Shown here: in pieces, positions 8,911-20,377 of the stretch
How positions within the stretch are numbered: the first letter of the stretch is position 1
Layout of the letters: every line of letters starts with the position of its first letter
Origin: Methanobacterium formicicum
Lineage (GTDB): Archaea > Methanobacteriota > Methanobacteria > Methanobacteriales > Methanobacteriaceae
Assembly: GCF_029848115.1 (NCBI RefSeq)
Contig: NZ_JARVXG010000058.1
Coordinates: 1 to 52,940 of the forward strand
DNA: 52,940 bases
Reading direction: 5' to 3'
Notes under the pieces: model-generated
Seen by the model: the letters and a program-made list of their open reading frames with translations, nothing else
Told to the model about the DNA's origin: nothing
Databases searched by the model: none
Position numbers and translations under genes: made by a program

Positions 8911-9243
8911 TTAATCAGTTGAGTCTTTTTCATCAGGTAGTGATGGTTCTGGTATAGGTCCTATTTTCTTTTCAAATTCTTCAACATATTTCATTAACCA
9001 TTTAGCTGTTTTTTTGGCGGATAAGGGAGATAATATAACTTCGGCCTGTACTTCTCGCATTACATTCAGGTCCGGGGGAAGGAGTATTTCATCCTGTTCC
9101 AGTGGCTCGTCAGAAAATAATAACAACCGGAAGTCACAGGCATTGAAACCCCCAAGGACTCCAGTTGCATATATTCGGGGAATATCCGAGGGAACAATTA
9201 GTGGAATGTCATTTTTTTCCATTACATTTTTTTTCTGTTTCAT
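8911..9243 (-). CDS. DUF3467 family protein
   Basis: 110 residues from ATG 9243, chosen because GAGGTTGA lies 9 bases upstream; TTG 9252 is also in frame. The pattern IYATGVLGGFNACDFRLLLF, then EVQAEVILSPLSAKKTAKWL and a KIGPIPEP tail, matches DUF3467, a small family with no known function found in bacteria, archaea and phages. It is the second gene after the winged-helix regulator at 9256-9660, 12 bases downstream, so they are probably co-transcribed. Confidence 0.8.
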   Translation of the reverse strand: MKQKKNVMEKNDIPLIVPSDIPRIYATGVLGGFNACDFRLLLFSDEPLEQDEILLPPDLNVMREVQAEVILSPLSAKKTAKWLMKYVEEFEKKIGPIPEPSLPDEKDSTD

Positions 9244-9255
9244 TTGATTCAACCT

Positions 9256-9660
9256 CTACCTGGAAAAAGAAGAATTTTCTCCAATCATTTTAAGTTCATC
9301 AGGGTTAGAATTATTAAATTCAATGAAAGAACGACGTTTATTGGTAATTTTTTCTTCATTTTTGATGTTATTCAATGTATTCTCTGTTTTTCGTAGATAC
9401 TCCTCACTTTCAAGAATAGTCAGGGCCAGGGCTCTTTTATCATCTTCTTTAAGTTTGAATTTTTTAGGTTTTCCATCGGCAAAATCCAGTATTCCTATCT
9501 TATTCAATTCATTTACATGCCTATAAGCAGTTTTAGGAGATGTTTCAGCTATCCGGGCTATTTCTTCAATAGTTAAAAATTCCCCCCAATTTTCAACCAT
9601 TTCCTCCAAAATACTGATCCTTTTGGTGTTTCCAAAAACCTCTCTTAACACGTTTGCCAT
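9256..9660 (-). CDS. Winged-helix transcriptional regulator
   Basis: 134 residues from ATG 9660, with AGGAGGG well placed upstream. Residues about 1-70 form an ArsR/MarR-type winged helix: RISILEEMVENWGEFLTIEE, then IARIAETSPKTAYRHVNEL and GILDFADGKPKKFKL. The C-terminal half is charged and helical, perhaps for dimerisation. It probably regulates its own operon with the DUF3467 gene. The effector is unknown. Confidence 0.85.
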   Translation of the reverse strand: MANVLREVFGNTKRISILEEMVENWGEFLTIEEIARIAETSPKTAYRHVNELNKIGILDFADGKPKKFKLKEDDKRALALTILESEEYLRKTENTLNNIKNEEKITNKRRSFIEFNNSNPDELKMIGENSSFSR

Positions 9661-9802
9661 TAATTTACCCTCCTAAAAAGCATTATATGTATTATTTTCT
9701 ATGTGATCATAACCATATATAATTTTACATTTTTTACCAGTAATGGTAATAAATGACAATTTATGAAGTATTATATATTAATTTAATACTATATTTATTC
9801 AT

Positions 9803-10109
9803 ATGTATGAAGATGATGAGGTTTCCCTAATTATAAAGGAACTAGATGAATATGAAAAACGAGTTTTACGTTTATTAGGTTCTCTTAATATATCTCAACA
9901 TAAAAATATACGAAAAGAAACCATTAAAAGAGACTTCCCAATAAATACGGGAAAAAGATTGACAGGACACTGGGTTTATTACGAACTAAATGTCTTACAG
10001 GCCAAATAATTATGGTCTAAGTTCCTTGGGAGTGAGGGTAGCTCAAGAACTGGTAAAAGAATTAAGGGATCAAAATTACAACGATTTAAAACTTTTATTA
10101 TTGATATAA
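9803..10109 (+). pseudogene. Broken small winged-helix gene
   Basis: The frame from ATG 9803 gives a helical HTH-like start (LDEYEKRVLRLLGSLNISQH). The expected continuation moves to another frame (IDRTLGLLRTKCLTG, near 9950-9995), then to a third (PNNYGLSSLGVRVAQELVKE), ending with TAA at 10107-10109. Put together these resemble a winged helix with an LRTKGLI...Y.LSSLG wing. At least two indels are needed. The longest single frame, 68 codons, ends at 10009. I read it as a decayed regulator. Confidence 0.5.
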
Positions 10110-10246
10110 AGTTTTTAACTGTAGCAATGTAAGAAAATAAGGATATTTCTCCCAAAAAAATCTCAGAATTATCTCGAAAAATGTAATTTTATTAAATAAC
10201 TTCATCCCTTAACCATAATAATAGAATCAATCACCATGGGAGTAAA

Positions 10247-10341
10247 ATGTCACTCAAATGCCCAGAATGCAAGGAAACACTTAAAAAAGGGTTAATACTC
10301 TGCCAGATTGTGGTCGAAGGGGTGTTTTTGTTAAAGATAAT
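10247..10341 (+). pseudogene. Zinc-ribbon N-terminus of the helicase, separated by a one-base shift
   Basis: From ATG 10247 the frame reads MSLKCPECKETLKKGLILC and then leaves the helicase frame. The helicase frame contributes PDCGRRGVFVKDN immediately before its GTG at 10342. Adding one C at about 10303-10305 joins them into CPEC-x11-CPDC, a clean zinc ribbon of 32 residues fused in frame to the helicase. Confidence 0.7.
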
Positions 10342-12009
10342 GTGGACACCTACTCTGAACTATTAAAAAATTTCCCATCGGGGATGACTCCCCGCCCCCA
10401 GCAGAGAACCATTCTGAAAAAAATAGCCCAGGGATTAGACCAGGGTTACCATTACCTCCTGCTGGATGCCGGTACGGGTATAGGTAAATCTGCTATTGCC
10501 GTTACTTTAGCCAATTATTTCTCTTCAGCCTATCTGGTGACCATAACCAAACAATTACAGGACCAGTACCATAATGACTTCAAATTCCAGGTTTTAAAGG
10601 GTAGGAACAACTTTGATTGCATTGAGGGCATGGTTTTCAAGGACATCACCTGTGATAATGGACTCTGCCAGACAGCAGATTTACTGTGTGATCATGGTAT
10701 CAGCCGTAAAGGAGAACTAATCTGCTTCAACGACATGTGGGGCCAACCCTGGTACTTTAACAGTGAGGATCCCTGCCATTACTGGCTGCAGAAGGGCAAA
10801 TCAGTACAGTCCCCCATCACGTTAATGAACTATTCCTCCTTTTTTCCAGAAATGAATTATATGGAACACTTTGGAGAAAGGGTGCTGGCGGTTTTTGACG
10901 AGGTACATAACATGGAAAATCAGGTCATGGATCAGTTAAGCCTGGAACTTTCCAATAAAAATTTGAAAAAGGATTTTGATGAATACCTGGAAAGATTGAT
11001 AGAAATCGATGAGTTACATAGTATCCCCTACATATCCAAGGAGGATTTCACGGAAGATGTTGATTTCTGGAAAGAACATATTGTTAAGTTTAATGATGCC
11101 TATAAATCCATACTTAAAATTCCAGATGTTCCCCTGAAAAAGCGTAAATCTGTCCATCGGGTCATTAATCGGTTATCTCTGGTGGAAAGTGAGCTGGAGG
11201 ATCATCCCACGGAATGGGTGATTGAAGCCAACCGGAAGGTGCGGACAGTTACCTTTAAACCAGTAGAGGTGAGCCGGTTTGTTCAAAGGTACCTCCTGAG
11301 TCATACTGATTACTGTCTTTTAATGAGTGCCACCATCCTCAGTAAGGATCACTTCTGTAAATGGCACGGAATCAATCCCGAAGATGCCTTATATATCCAG
11401 GTTAAAAGCCCGTTTAAAATAGAAAATAGACCTATTTATCTTAAAACAGCAGGTAGAATGTCCAATAAATTTATTGAAGAAACCAAACCCCGATCCATTC
11501 CTGCCCTTAAAAGGATACTGGAAAAGCACCAGTCAGAAAAGGGATTGATACATACCCATAGTCATAAGTTAGCAACTTACATTAGCCAGCATCTGCAGGA
11601 TCCTAGAATAATCATTTACAGCCCCGATGGTAAGTCCAGGAGGGGTCCTAAACGGGAACAGGTCATCAGAGAATTTGTGAAATCTGAAGAACCTCTGGTA
11701 CTGGTAGCTCCCAGTGTGGATGAAGGTGTTGACTTTCCCGATGATCTTTGCCGTTTCCAGGTAATCTACAAGATACCATTCCCCTATCTGGGTGATAAAC
11801 AGATCATGACCCGGATGAAGAGGGATGGCTATTGGTATGCCTACAAGACTGTGGCCAGTTTAGTCCAGGCTTATGGTCGGGGGATGAGAAACGAAGCTGA
11901 TTACTGCAACACCTATATTCTGGACCAGGATATTTACGGTGTTCTAATGGAAAAATGGCGCAAATGTTTATATTTCATTCCCGAATATTTTGAAGAAGCT
12001 ATTTTATGA
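10342..12009 (+). CDS. DinG/XPD-like superfamily 2 helicase
   Basis: 555 residues from the first usable start (GTG 10342); the original start was probably ATG 10247. Walker A is DAGTGIGKSAIA near residue 43, motif II is FDEVHN (a DEVH box), motif VI is QAYGRGMRNEADY. Several cysteines between motifs I and II (CDNGLCQTADLLC, and CHY) could hold the 4Fe-4S cluster of XPD/DinG enzymes, although the spacing was not checked. It is predicted to unwind DNA 5' to 3' with ATP, in repair or R-loop removal. It stands alone, followed by 300 bases without a gene. Confidence 0.88.
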   Translation: MDTYSELLKNFPSGMTPRPQQRTILKKIAQGLDQGYHYLLLDAGTGIGKSAIAVTLANYFSSAYLVTITKQLQDQYHNDFKFQVLKGRNNFDCIEGMVFKDITCDNGLCQTADLLCDHGISRKGELICFNDMWGQPWYFNSEDPCHYWLQKGKSVQSPITLMNYSSFFPEMNYMEHFGERVLAVFDEVHNMENQVMDQLSLELSNKNLKKDFDEYLERLIEIDELHSIPYISKEDFTEDVDFWKEHIVKFNDAYKSILKIPDVPLKKRKSVHRVINRLSLVESELEDHPTEWVIEANRKVRTVTFKPVEVSRFVQRYLLSHTDYCLLMSATILSKDHFCKWHGINPEDALYIQVKSPFKIENRPIYLKTAGRMSNKFIEETKPRSIPALKRILEKHQSEKGLIHTHSHKLATYISQHLQDPRIIIYSPDGKSRRGPKREQVIREFVKSEEPLVLVAPSVDEGVDFPDDLCRFQVIYKIPFPYLGDKQIMTRMKRDGYWYAYKTVASLVQAYGRGMRNEADYCNTYILDQDIYGVLMEKWRKCLYFIPEYFEEAIL

Positions 12010-12201
12010 AAAATACTAAAGACAGATACACTTCCAATTAACTTTAGGTTTAATTAAAGTCCATTCTCCCTATTACTCAAAAAATGTTCTATGAATTATA
12101 TATTTAAAATTAAAATTAACCTGTTTATTTAAGGCTGAAAGCTATCACATACTTTTTAAATAAATTATATTAAAATCATAAATGTTTGTTTCTTTTAAGT
12201 A

Positions 12202-12300
12202 GATATATATATGTTACTTTACAAAACTATCAATTGGTATCAATATTGTTTAATACCAAACTAAAATTTTTGAAAGGGAATACAGCATAAAGGAGGTGAA
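12202..12300 (+). promoter_or_regulatory. Promoter and ribosome binding site of the surface-protein gene
   Basis: A TATATATATG box near 12204-12215 is a plausible archaeal TATA element. AAAGGAGGTGA at about 12290-12300 is a strong ribosome binding site and selects TTG 12307 as start. Confidence 0.5.
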
Positions 12301-12306
12301 AAAGAC

Positions 12307-13815
12307 TTGGAAAAAACGAAAATATCCCTAAAATTATTACTGGTTATTGCCGGGCTTTTGGCAGTATTATCCATTTCCCCGGTAATGGCTGATGATAGTC
12401 TAGCAAGTTCCGAGTCCCCTAAATATCAGGGTGACAACCAGAACACCGGACAGTCCCCCTATACTGGCCCACAAACCAACCAAACCCCGTGGAATTACAC
12501 CCTGAACTCCAGTGAAAGCATTACCATAGCTCCAGCAATTGGCCCGGATGGAACCATTTACTTACCAGTTACTATTAGAACAAATACTCATTATTATTGC
12601 GATTTAAAAGCTATAAACTCTGATGGAACCTTAAAATGGAATTACACAATTAACAATGGTGCAAATAGTAACTCAGGTTTTACCGGAACACCGGCCATAG
12701 GGTCAGATGGAACCATATACATTCCAGGATACGCTGAAAGTGGAGGTTTCTTGCTGGCTTTAAATTCTGATGGAACATTTAAGTGGAATTACATCACTGA
12801 TTGTTGGTCCGGTTCGAATTCTCCAGCTATCGGAAACGATGGGACCATATACACTTCCGGGTTTTACCAGGGAGAGAGTCCAATGGGTTCCAGGCAATAT
12901 GGTATACTTTATGCCATTAATCCCAATGGTACCTCTAAATGGAATTACACCATCACTGAGCCAGATTATGGTATGAGTTGGTCACATGGATCTCCAGCAA
13001 TTGGTACGGATGGAACCATCTACTTTACCGGTGAAGTTGCCACCTGGGGATCCTTTACTAGCCGGTTATATGCAATAAATCCGGATGGTACTGTAAAATG
13101 GCAAAAAATCATCAACGCCAACCCATCTTATTACACCAATCTCCGAATATCACCAGTGGTAGCTAAAGACGGAAGTATAATCATCACACCATATTACTAC
13201 AACTATGTGGACCATACCAATGTGGTTTATGTCTTTAACCCCGACGGAAGCGAAAAATGGAACACAATCCTCCCCCATACTCTGATAAGAGGATTAGCCC
13301 TGGCCAGTGATGGAACCCTATATCTTACAGGATGGTACGAAAACGGAAACAGTATAACTGGAATCCTTTACGCAATCGGATCTGATGGTTCTATTAAATG
13401 GAATTACACCACGGACTATCCCTTGAACTTCAACCCGGTTATTGGCAACGACGGAACCATTTACTTCGGTGAAGGAGCAGTACCCGACACTTTATACGCA
13501 TTGAACAGTGATAGAACCCTTAAATGGTCATTACCAGTTCAAACAACGACCGCCCCTGTAATCGGAGCTAGCGGAGCACTGTATGTAGGTATTGTTACTG
13601 ATGGCCTGTCAGGACAGATTTACAGTCTTCTGGCCATTAAGAGTCCTTACTCTCCCCAGAATGATCCTGCCAGCAACAACAGCAACGACCCAGTAAACAC
13701 TGTAAATGCCGCCAGTAAAACCATAAAAATGCAAGAAACCGGACTACCAATTAATTGGATGGTCCTGGCCGTGTTAATGGTTTTAGGTGGTTTAATCCAA
13801 ACAAAAAGGAATTAA
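12307..13815 (+). CDS. Secreted PQQ-like beta-propeller surface protein
   Basis: 502 residues from TTG 12307. A signal peptide (LLLVIAGLLAVLSISPVMA) precedes about eight repeats of the type AIGxDGTIYx..LYAINPDGTxKWNYT, the signature of PQQ-like beta-propellers. A Ser/Asn-rich linker leads to a C-terminal hydrophobic segment (NWMVLAVLMVLGGLI) and a basic tail that anchors the protein in the membrane. Such propellers are common on methanobacterial surfaces and probably bind partners or sugars; no PQQ enzyme activity is implied. Many NYT/NGT sequons offer N-glycosylation sites. A T-rich terminator follows. Confidence 0.88.
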   Translation: MEKTKISLKLLLVIAGLLAVLSISPVMADDSLASSESPKYQGDNQNTGQSPYTGPQTNQTPWNYTLNSSESITIAPAIGPDGTIYLPVTIRTNTHYYCDLKAINSDGTLKWNYTINNGANSNSGFTGTPAIGSDGTIYIPGYAESGGFLLALNSDGTFKWNYITDCWSGSNSPAIGNDGTIYTSGFYQGESPMGSRQYGILYAINPNGTSKWNYTITEPDYGMSWSHGSPAIGTDGTIYFTGEVATWGSFTSRLYAINPDGTVKWQKIINANPSYYTNLRISPVVAKDGSIIITPYYYNYVDHTNVVYVFNPDGSEKWNTILPHTLIRGLALASDGTLYLTGWYENGNSITGILYAIGSDGSIKWNYTTDYPLNFNPVIGNDGTIYFGEGAVPDTLYALNSDRTLKWSLPVQTTTAPVIGASGALYVGIVTDGLSGQIYSLLAIKSPYSPQNDPASNNSNDPVNTVNAASKTIKMQETGLPINWMVLAVLMVLGGLIQTKRN

Positions 13816-13823
13816 ATCCATCC

Positions 13824-13841
13824 TTTTTTTTATTTTTTTTA
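13824..13841 (+). terminator. T-rich terminator after the surface-protein gene
   Basis: Two runs of T (7 and 8) separated by TA begin nine bases after the TAA at 13815. Oligo-T tracts on the coding strand terminate archaeal transcription. Confidence 0.55.
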
Positions 13842-14147
13842 TTTATTGATATATTTTCTCAAATAGAGCTTAAGGAACAAGCCCCAGAAAATAATATTAA
13901 CCTATTGGAAGGACTATCTTGTGCTGTTGGAACTTACCTCATGCCAACTGTTGAAATTTAGAAAAACTCTGGATTTCATCCAAATATAATATATATACCA
14001 ATCTAACAGACTACCGGCAGTCATTCCTCTCTTAATGATTTATGATGATACACCACAATCTTTATATTAATACTAATAATATTATAATTATGAATTAAAT
14101 TAAGTGTTTATGGAATGATTAACATAAAAACATGTGGAGACTAAGAA
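13842..14147. other. Intergenic stretch before the second RelE locus
   Basis: I see no gene here. TTTATATTAATA near 14060 is a possible promoter for the toxin-antitoxin pair, and TGTGGAGA at 14134-14141 is its ribosome binding site. Confidence 0.4.
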
Positions 14148-14336
14148 ATGTCATCAGATATAGGAGATTTAAAGAAAAAATCGTCCTCTTTAAAGAAAAA
14201 TAAACGCTCCGAAGAACCTTCGATCTCCCCGGAGTACCAGAAAGAAGTGGAAAAGATACGTATTGATACCCATAAAAAAGGCAAACGGATAAAAATTGGA
14301 ACTATCCGTGACTTTTCAAAAAGATATGGGTTATAG
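14148..14336 (+). CDS. Antitoxin of a RelE-type pair
   Basis: A 62-residue, very basic protein (SSDIGDLKKKSSSLKKNKRS) ending with IRIDTHKKGKRIKIGTIRDF and SKRYGL. GGAG precedes the ATG. No DNA-binding fold is obvious. Its size, charge and position two bases before a RelE-type toxin gene support an antitoxin. It is unlike the antitoxin at 3242-3421 in sequence. Confidence 0.65.
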   Translation: MSSDIGDLKKKSSSLKKNKRSEEPSISPEYQKEVEKIRIDTHKKGKRIKIGTIRDFSKRYGL

Positions 14337-14338
14337 GT

Positions 14339-14599
14339 ATGACTTACACTCTAGAAATAAACAATAGAGTGGATAAAAACTTTAAAAAGCTAGAAAAGCG
14401 CGATAAAAAACAAATTAGAATAATCAGAAAAAAATTACTACAAGTACTGGAAGATCCATATCGCTTCAAACCTCTCCAGAATGATATGTACGGTCTTAGA
14501 AGAGTTCATATTGGATCCTTTGTTCTGGTTTATGAAATAATTGAAGCCGAAAAAACTGTTCTCCTTTTAGATTATAGACATCACGACCATATTTATTAA
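14339..14599 (+). CDS. RelE-family mRNA interferase toxin
   Basis: 86 residues, the normal RelE/YoeB-like length. The fold is visible as YTLEINNRVDKNFKKLEKRD, then RIIRKKLLQVLEDPYRFKPL, MYGLRRVHIGSFVLVYEII, and a final VLLLDYRHHDHIY. Basic residues and the terminal H-H-D-H-I-Y segment fit ribosome-dependent mRNA cleavage. The antitoxin gene ends two bases upstream, so the pair is one operon. Unlike the locus at 3.2 kb, this one is intact. Confidence 0.88.
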   Translation: MTYTLEINNRVDKNFKKLEKRDKKQIRIIRKKLLQVLEDPYRFKPLQNDMYGLRRVHIGSFVLVYEIIEAEKTVLLLDYRHHDHIY

Positions 14600-14836
14600 T
14601 ATTTGATCCCGTTTTTTTAGAAATCATTTCTGACTACTTACTTACACCTACACGTTTTTTTGCATTAAATAGCAAATACTTATTAACTTCCGAGTGATAT
14701 GGTAATTAGTGACCACATTTATCCTTTTAATTAAGTATCAAGTCTTAATAGTTTTACTAAATGTAAATTGTGGTCTGTTATCAATTTAAAACAAGATAGC
14801 TATGCTCATAATGATTTAGTTAATGGAGAATTCTAA

Positions 14837-15931
14837 ATGAGAAAATATTACCTTGATAATTTGCGATGGCTTGTAATTTTAGTATTGTTCCCGTACCATA
14901 CCTTACTCCTCTATAGCAGTATCGGGTCCTACTACTTCCACGTGGCTAACTCAATGGTGGCCAATGCATTCCTCCTCTGTTTTGCCCCCTGGTTCATGCA
15001 ACTGCTGTTCACTGTGGCCGGGATCGCCACCTACTACTCCCTGAAGAGGAGAAATTCCACGGAATATCTTAAGGAAAGGGTGACCAAACTCCTCCTCCCG
15101 GCAGCGGCGGGTGTCCTCCTGGTAATACCGGTGAGTGTTTACTTCGGCTTCCTTTACAGTGGATACACCGGTAGCTTCCTCTCCCTGTGGCTATCTATTT
15201 TCAGCCACCCCCTGGAGTACCTGGCCAACGGAATAATTATAGGCCCCCTGTGGTTCCTGTTGTACCTGTTCATAGTCTCGGTGGTGGCCCTGCCCTTTAT
15301 CATGAAGTACAAAAAGGGAGAATGGAGAATACCCATGGAAAAGGTAACTGTACCTAAACTATTGCTGATGATAATCCCCCTGACCATTGGTAGCTTTTTC
15401 CTCAATTTATACCCGGATAAAAGTGTAGTTCAGTTCTTATTACTCTTCATGGCCGGTTACTTCTTACTGTCGGATGACAGTGTGCAGGAGAAGCTGGAGG
15501 ATAAAAGATGGCCACTTTTCATCTCCTTTGTGGTTTTAACCAGTATCTATGTGGTGCTAGCTTTATCTATCCTGAGTTCATCGGCAGACGCGGGCAGTGC
15601 CACTACATCCATCCTGTCTCTGTTCCTGATGCAGCTCTACGCCAACGTTATCCTGTGGCTGGGAGTCCTGGGGGTCATGGGAATGGGTAAACACTACTTG
15701 GAATTTAAAAACCCCACCACCCTGTACCTGTCTGCGGCTTCCTTCCCCATTTACATCTTCCACATTGTATGGATCAACCTGTTTGCCTACTACCTTATTG
15801 GCTGGTTGCCGGGTATGATGGCCCTGCAGGTAATCCTCACCATGGCGTTGAGTTTCGTATTCACCATAGCCACCATTGAGGTGGTTAGGAGAATCAAGGG
15901 GATCCGGTTCCTATTTGGGATTAAGGGATGA
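14837..15931 (+). CDS. Acyltransferase family 3 membrane protein
   Basis: 364 residues with about ten hydrophobic segments. The N-terminal YLDNLRWLVILVLFPYHTLLLY carries the catalytic-type histidine of the acyltransferase_3 (PF01757, OafA/OpgC-like) family, and the late FPIYIFHIVW segment is another family hallmark. Members transfer acyl groups such as acetyl or succinyl to sugars or lipids across the membrane. In a methanogen the acceptor may be a cell-envelope glycan, by inference. GGAG lies 9 bases before the ATG. No partner gene is adjacent. Confidence 0.88.
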   Translation: MRKYYLDNLRWLVILVLFPYHTLLLYSSIGSYYFHVANSMVANAFLLCFAPWFMQLLFTVAGIATYYSLKRRNSTEYLKERVTKLLLPAAAGVLLVIPVSVYFGFLYSGYTGSFLSLWLSIFSHPLEYLANGIIIGPLWFLLYLFIVSVVALPFIMKYKKGEWRIPMEKVTVPKLLLMIIPLTIGSFFLNLYPDKSVVQFLLLFMAGYFLLSDDSVQEKLEDKRWPLFISFVVLTSIYVVLALSILSSSADAGSATTSILSLFLMQLYANVILWLGVLGVMGMGKHYLEFKNPTTLYLSAASFPIYIFHIVWINLFAYYLIGWLPGMMALQVILTMALSFVFTIATIEVVRRIKGIRFLFGIKG

Positions 15932-16103
15932 AATTTTAATCTGGAGGTTGATTCCCTTTCAAATATTTTTTTGGCCTGGCTAGAATGGGGTGTTATCATA
16001 CCATAATCCCCTGTATGTAGAATGAGAATATTTACATAATTTTTATATAATAGTTATTACTATTTTTGTTTGAAGTAAATTTTTATAATTAAGGAGTTAC
16101 AAG

Positions 16104-16340
16104 ATGTACATAATGAAACGAAAATATAAAGTTTCGGTCATTGTAGAACATGATAAAGATGGATATTTCGCTTTTTCTCCGGAACTTCAAGGATGTTACA
16201 CTCAGGGAGATACCTACGAGGAGGTTATGGCCAATATTAAAGATGCCATTAAACTCCATCTGGAAGACCGCCTGGAAAGTGGCGAAGTGATACCTGAAAT
16301 CAACTCAGTTTGCCTGGCGTCTCTGGAAGTAGAGGTATGA
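16104..16340 (+). CDS. HicB-family antitoxin-like protein
   Basis: 78 residues from ATG 16104, with AAGGAG 7 bases upstream. KYKVSVIVEHDKDGYFAFSP, then ELQGCYTQGDTYEEVMANIK, then DAIKLHLED is the partly degraded RNase-H-like HicB fold (UPF0150). No DNA-binding domain follows, so this is the short form. HicB normally neutralises the HicA RNA-binding toxin. Here only a six-codon trace of HicA overlaps its stop. It may persist as an orphan regulator. Confidence 0.85.
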   Translation: MYIMKRKYKVSVIVEHDKDGYFAFSPELQGCYTQGDTYEEVMANIKDAIKLHLEDRLESGEVIPEINSVCLASLEVEV

Positions 16341-16357
16341 GTGGAAAACTTCCTTGA
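16337..16357 (+). pseudogene. HicA start relic
   Basis: ATG 16337 overlaps the HicB stop (ATGA) and reads MSGKLP followed by TGA. HicA toxins commonly begin MSxKLP or similar and are coupled to HicB in this way. The remaining 60 or so codons are absent. The match is short, so the call rests mainly on position. Confidence 0.4.
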
Positions 16358-16436
16358 GAAAAATAATATTCCTTTTTCCTTCCAAATAATTGTTCTTTTA
16401 ACCCCTTCTGATCCCCACCCTGACTGCACATTAAAA

Positions 16437-16467
16437 AATAACTACCATTAAAAACATAATAACTACC
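16437..16467 (+). repeat. Direct repeat AATAACTACC upstream of hsp20
   Basis: Exact 10-base copies lie at 16437-16446 and 16458-16467, 21 bases apart, about two helical turns. They are 65-95 bases before the hsp20 start, a plausible place for a heat-shock regulator. The regulator is unknown. Confidence 0.45.
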
Positions 16468-16532
16468 GTGATGTTCACCTTGTTTTTTCAGTTTAAGGCC
16501 TTAATTTTCATAAAATAAAAGGGGGATTAGAC

Positions 16533-16976
<444 letters not shown>

Positions 16977-17071
16977 AAAAGACCATTTTACCTTAAAAAC
17001 CTTGAAATATTTGGATACCAAAAAAATTATTAAAAAAATAGATAAATAAGGGGTGTTTTTTTCCAAACCCC

Positions 17072-17818
17072 TTAACTCACTTTTACACTGTTCAGTATAC
17101 TGTCCATCAACTTCTGGTTGTTGTCAAAGACACTGGTTTCGGCAATGAACTGCATGTAGTAAACTTTCTGACCTTCCTTACCGGTGATGGCGGTTAAAAC
17201 CTTGTTTTCCTGGTTGCTGGTGGGGTCAGTTAGGGTAAATATCATCTTGTACATGGTAAGTCCATTTACCGTGGTCTGGGTGTCACTCAATAGCTTGGCT
17301 GATGAACCACCCTGAATATTGGTTTTGGTGGCCTCCTTGGCCTGGGCCATGGTCGCCCCTACTGCCGCCAGATCTCCCATGGAAACATGCAGGGTGAGAC
17401 CGTCTGAACCGTACAGGCTGGTCAGATACTGCACACTCGATCCACTGCTTACAATATCCCCCTGGGAAGTGGCAGTCTGCCAGTCATCGGGATAATTAAA
17501 GGTTAAACCATTCTGTGAAAAGGTTTTGGTCAGGGCAGTTGTATCTCCTACGTAGTAGTTAAAGGTGGTTGCATCCGGGAACAGTACAGCCAGTAACCCT
17601 ATTATAACAATAAGACCCACGCAACAACCACCCACAATGGTGAGAACCTTCACCGTGTTGGTCTGTTTACTCCACCAGTTACCTTTTTTAGGTTCTGTTT
17701 TTTCTTCTCCGGCCGGAGGAACACTATAGGAATATTTAGGCAGTTTGGTTCCGCACTCTTGGCAGAACTCAGCCGAATCTTCATTTTCACTCTTACAATT
17801 GGGACAAATCTTGCTCAT
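17072..17818 (-). CDS. Zinc-ribbon, membrane-anchored PsbP-like protein
   Basis: About 248 residues from ATG 17818, chosen because AGGTGAT is four bases away; GTG 17827 is also in frame. The N-terminal ribbon is CPNC-x11-CQEC. One hydrophobic segment (VLTIVGGCCVGLIVIIGLLA) follows, then an extracellular domain with a NGLTFNYPDDWQ motif and a long alternating fold of the PsbP-related type common in methanobacteria. A cytoplasmic ribbon tethered to an outside domain suggests signalling or assembly, by inference. It converges with hsp20. Confidence 0.8.
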   Translation of the reverse strand: MSKICPNCKSENEDSAEFCQECGTKLPKYSYSVPPAGEEKTEPKKGNWWSKQTNTVKVLTIVGGCCVGLIVIIGLLAVLFPDATTFNYYVGDTTALTKTFSQNGLTFNYPDDWQTATSQGDIVSSGSSVQYLTSLYGSDGLTLHVSMGDLAAVGATMAQAKEATKTNIQGGSSAKLLSDTQTTVNGLTMYKMIFTLTDPTSNQENKVLTAITGKEGQKVYYMQFIAETSVFDNNQKLMDSILNSVKVS

Positions 17819-17854
17819 AACTATCACCTACATCACTAAAAACCCTGTAAAAAA

Positions 17855-18202
17855 TTACAAACTAGTTATCACTACCCATTTAATTGCTTTAACCACAATA
17901 GCTAGGCCAACACCCCCTAAAAGTCCAGTTAATAAGCGTAATGTATTGTTACTCATACGTGAACCCCCCAACTGGGTGAAACCATCTAAAAATGTAGGGA
18001 TCATCATGAGTATCCCCAGTGCTACCAGGTAAATGGTGTAGTCAATGTAGAAGAAGTAGGCATAAATAAAGTATGAAAAGGCACCCAGATAAAATCCAGT
18101 GCAACGGGCGCAAACCGGGAAGTAGATCCCATGAATATTAAAAGTTCTCTCTGGGATACGATGGCAAATTAAATTTGAAACCCTAAAATCGTCTGAAAAC
18201 AT
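17855..18202 (-). CDS. DUF2085 membrane protein
   Basis: 115 residues if started at ATG 18202, for which GGGGGG lies 9 bases upstream; ATG 18229 gives 124. The family motif is complete: CHRIPERTFNIHG followed by FPVCARCTGFYLG, with cysteines and a histidine that may bind metal. Three hydrophobic segments follow. DUF2085 proteins are small integral membrane proteins of unknown function. The gene precedes the zinc-ribbon PsbP-like gene on the same strand with a 36-base gap, so the two may share a transcript. Confidence 0.85.
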   Translation of the reverse strand: MFSDDFRVSNLICHRIPERTFNIHGIYFPVCARCTGFYLGAFSYFIYAYFFYIDYTIYLVALGILMMIPTFLDGFTQLGGSRMSNNTLRLLTGLLGGVGLAIVVKAIKWVVITSL

Positions 18203-18377
18203 ACCAGTGGTGCCCCCCTTCCATTGCATGTTAATTTGATAAAATATTGTTGCCCAGAACTAATATAATTTACTCAGACTTTTTAGAATAAAATTAAGAA
18301 AAAAGGAGAAACCACTTGGTAAAAGATATCCTGGGGTAAAGATATCCCGGAGTGAACGATAACCAGGGGTAATCTAC

Positions 18378-20377
<2,000 letters not shown>

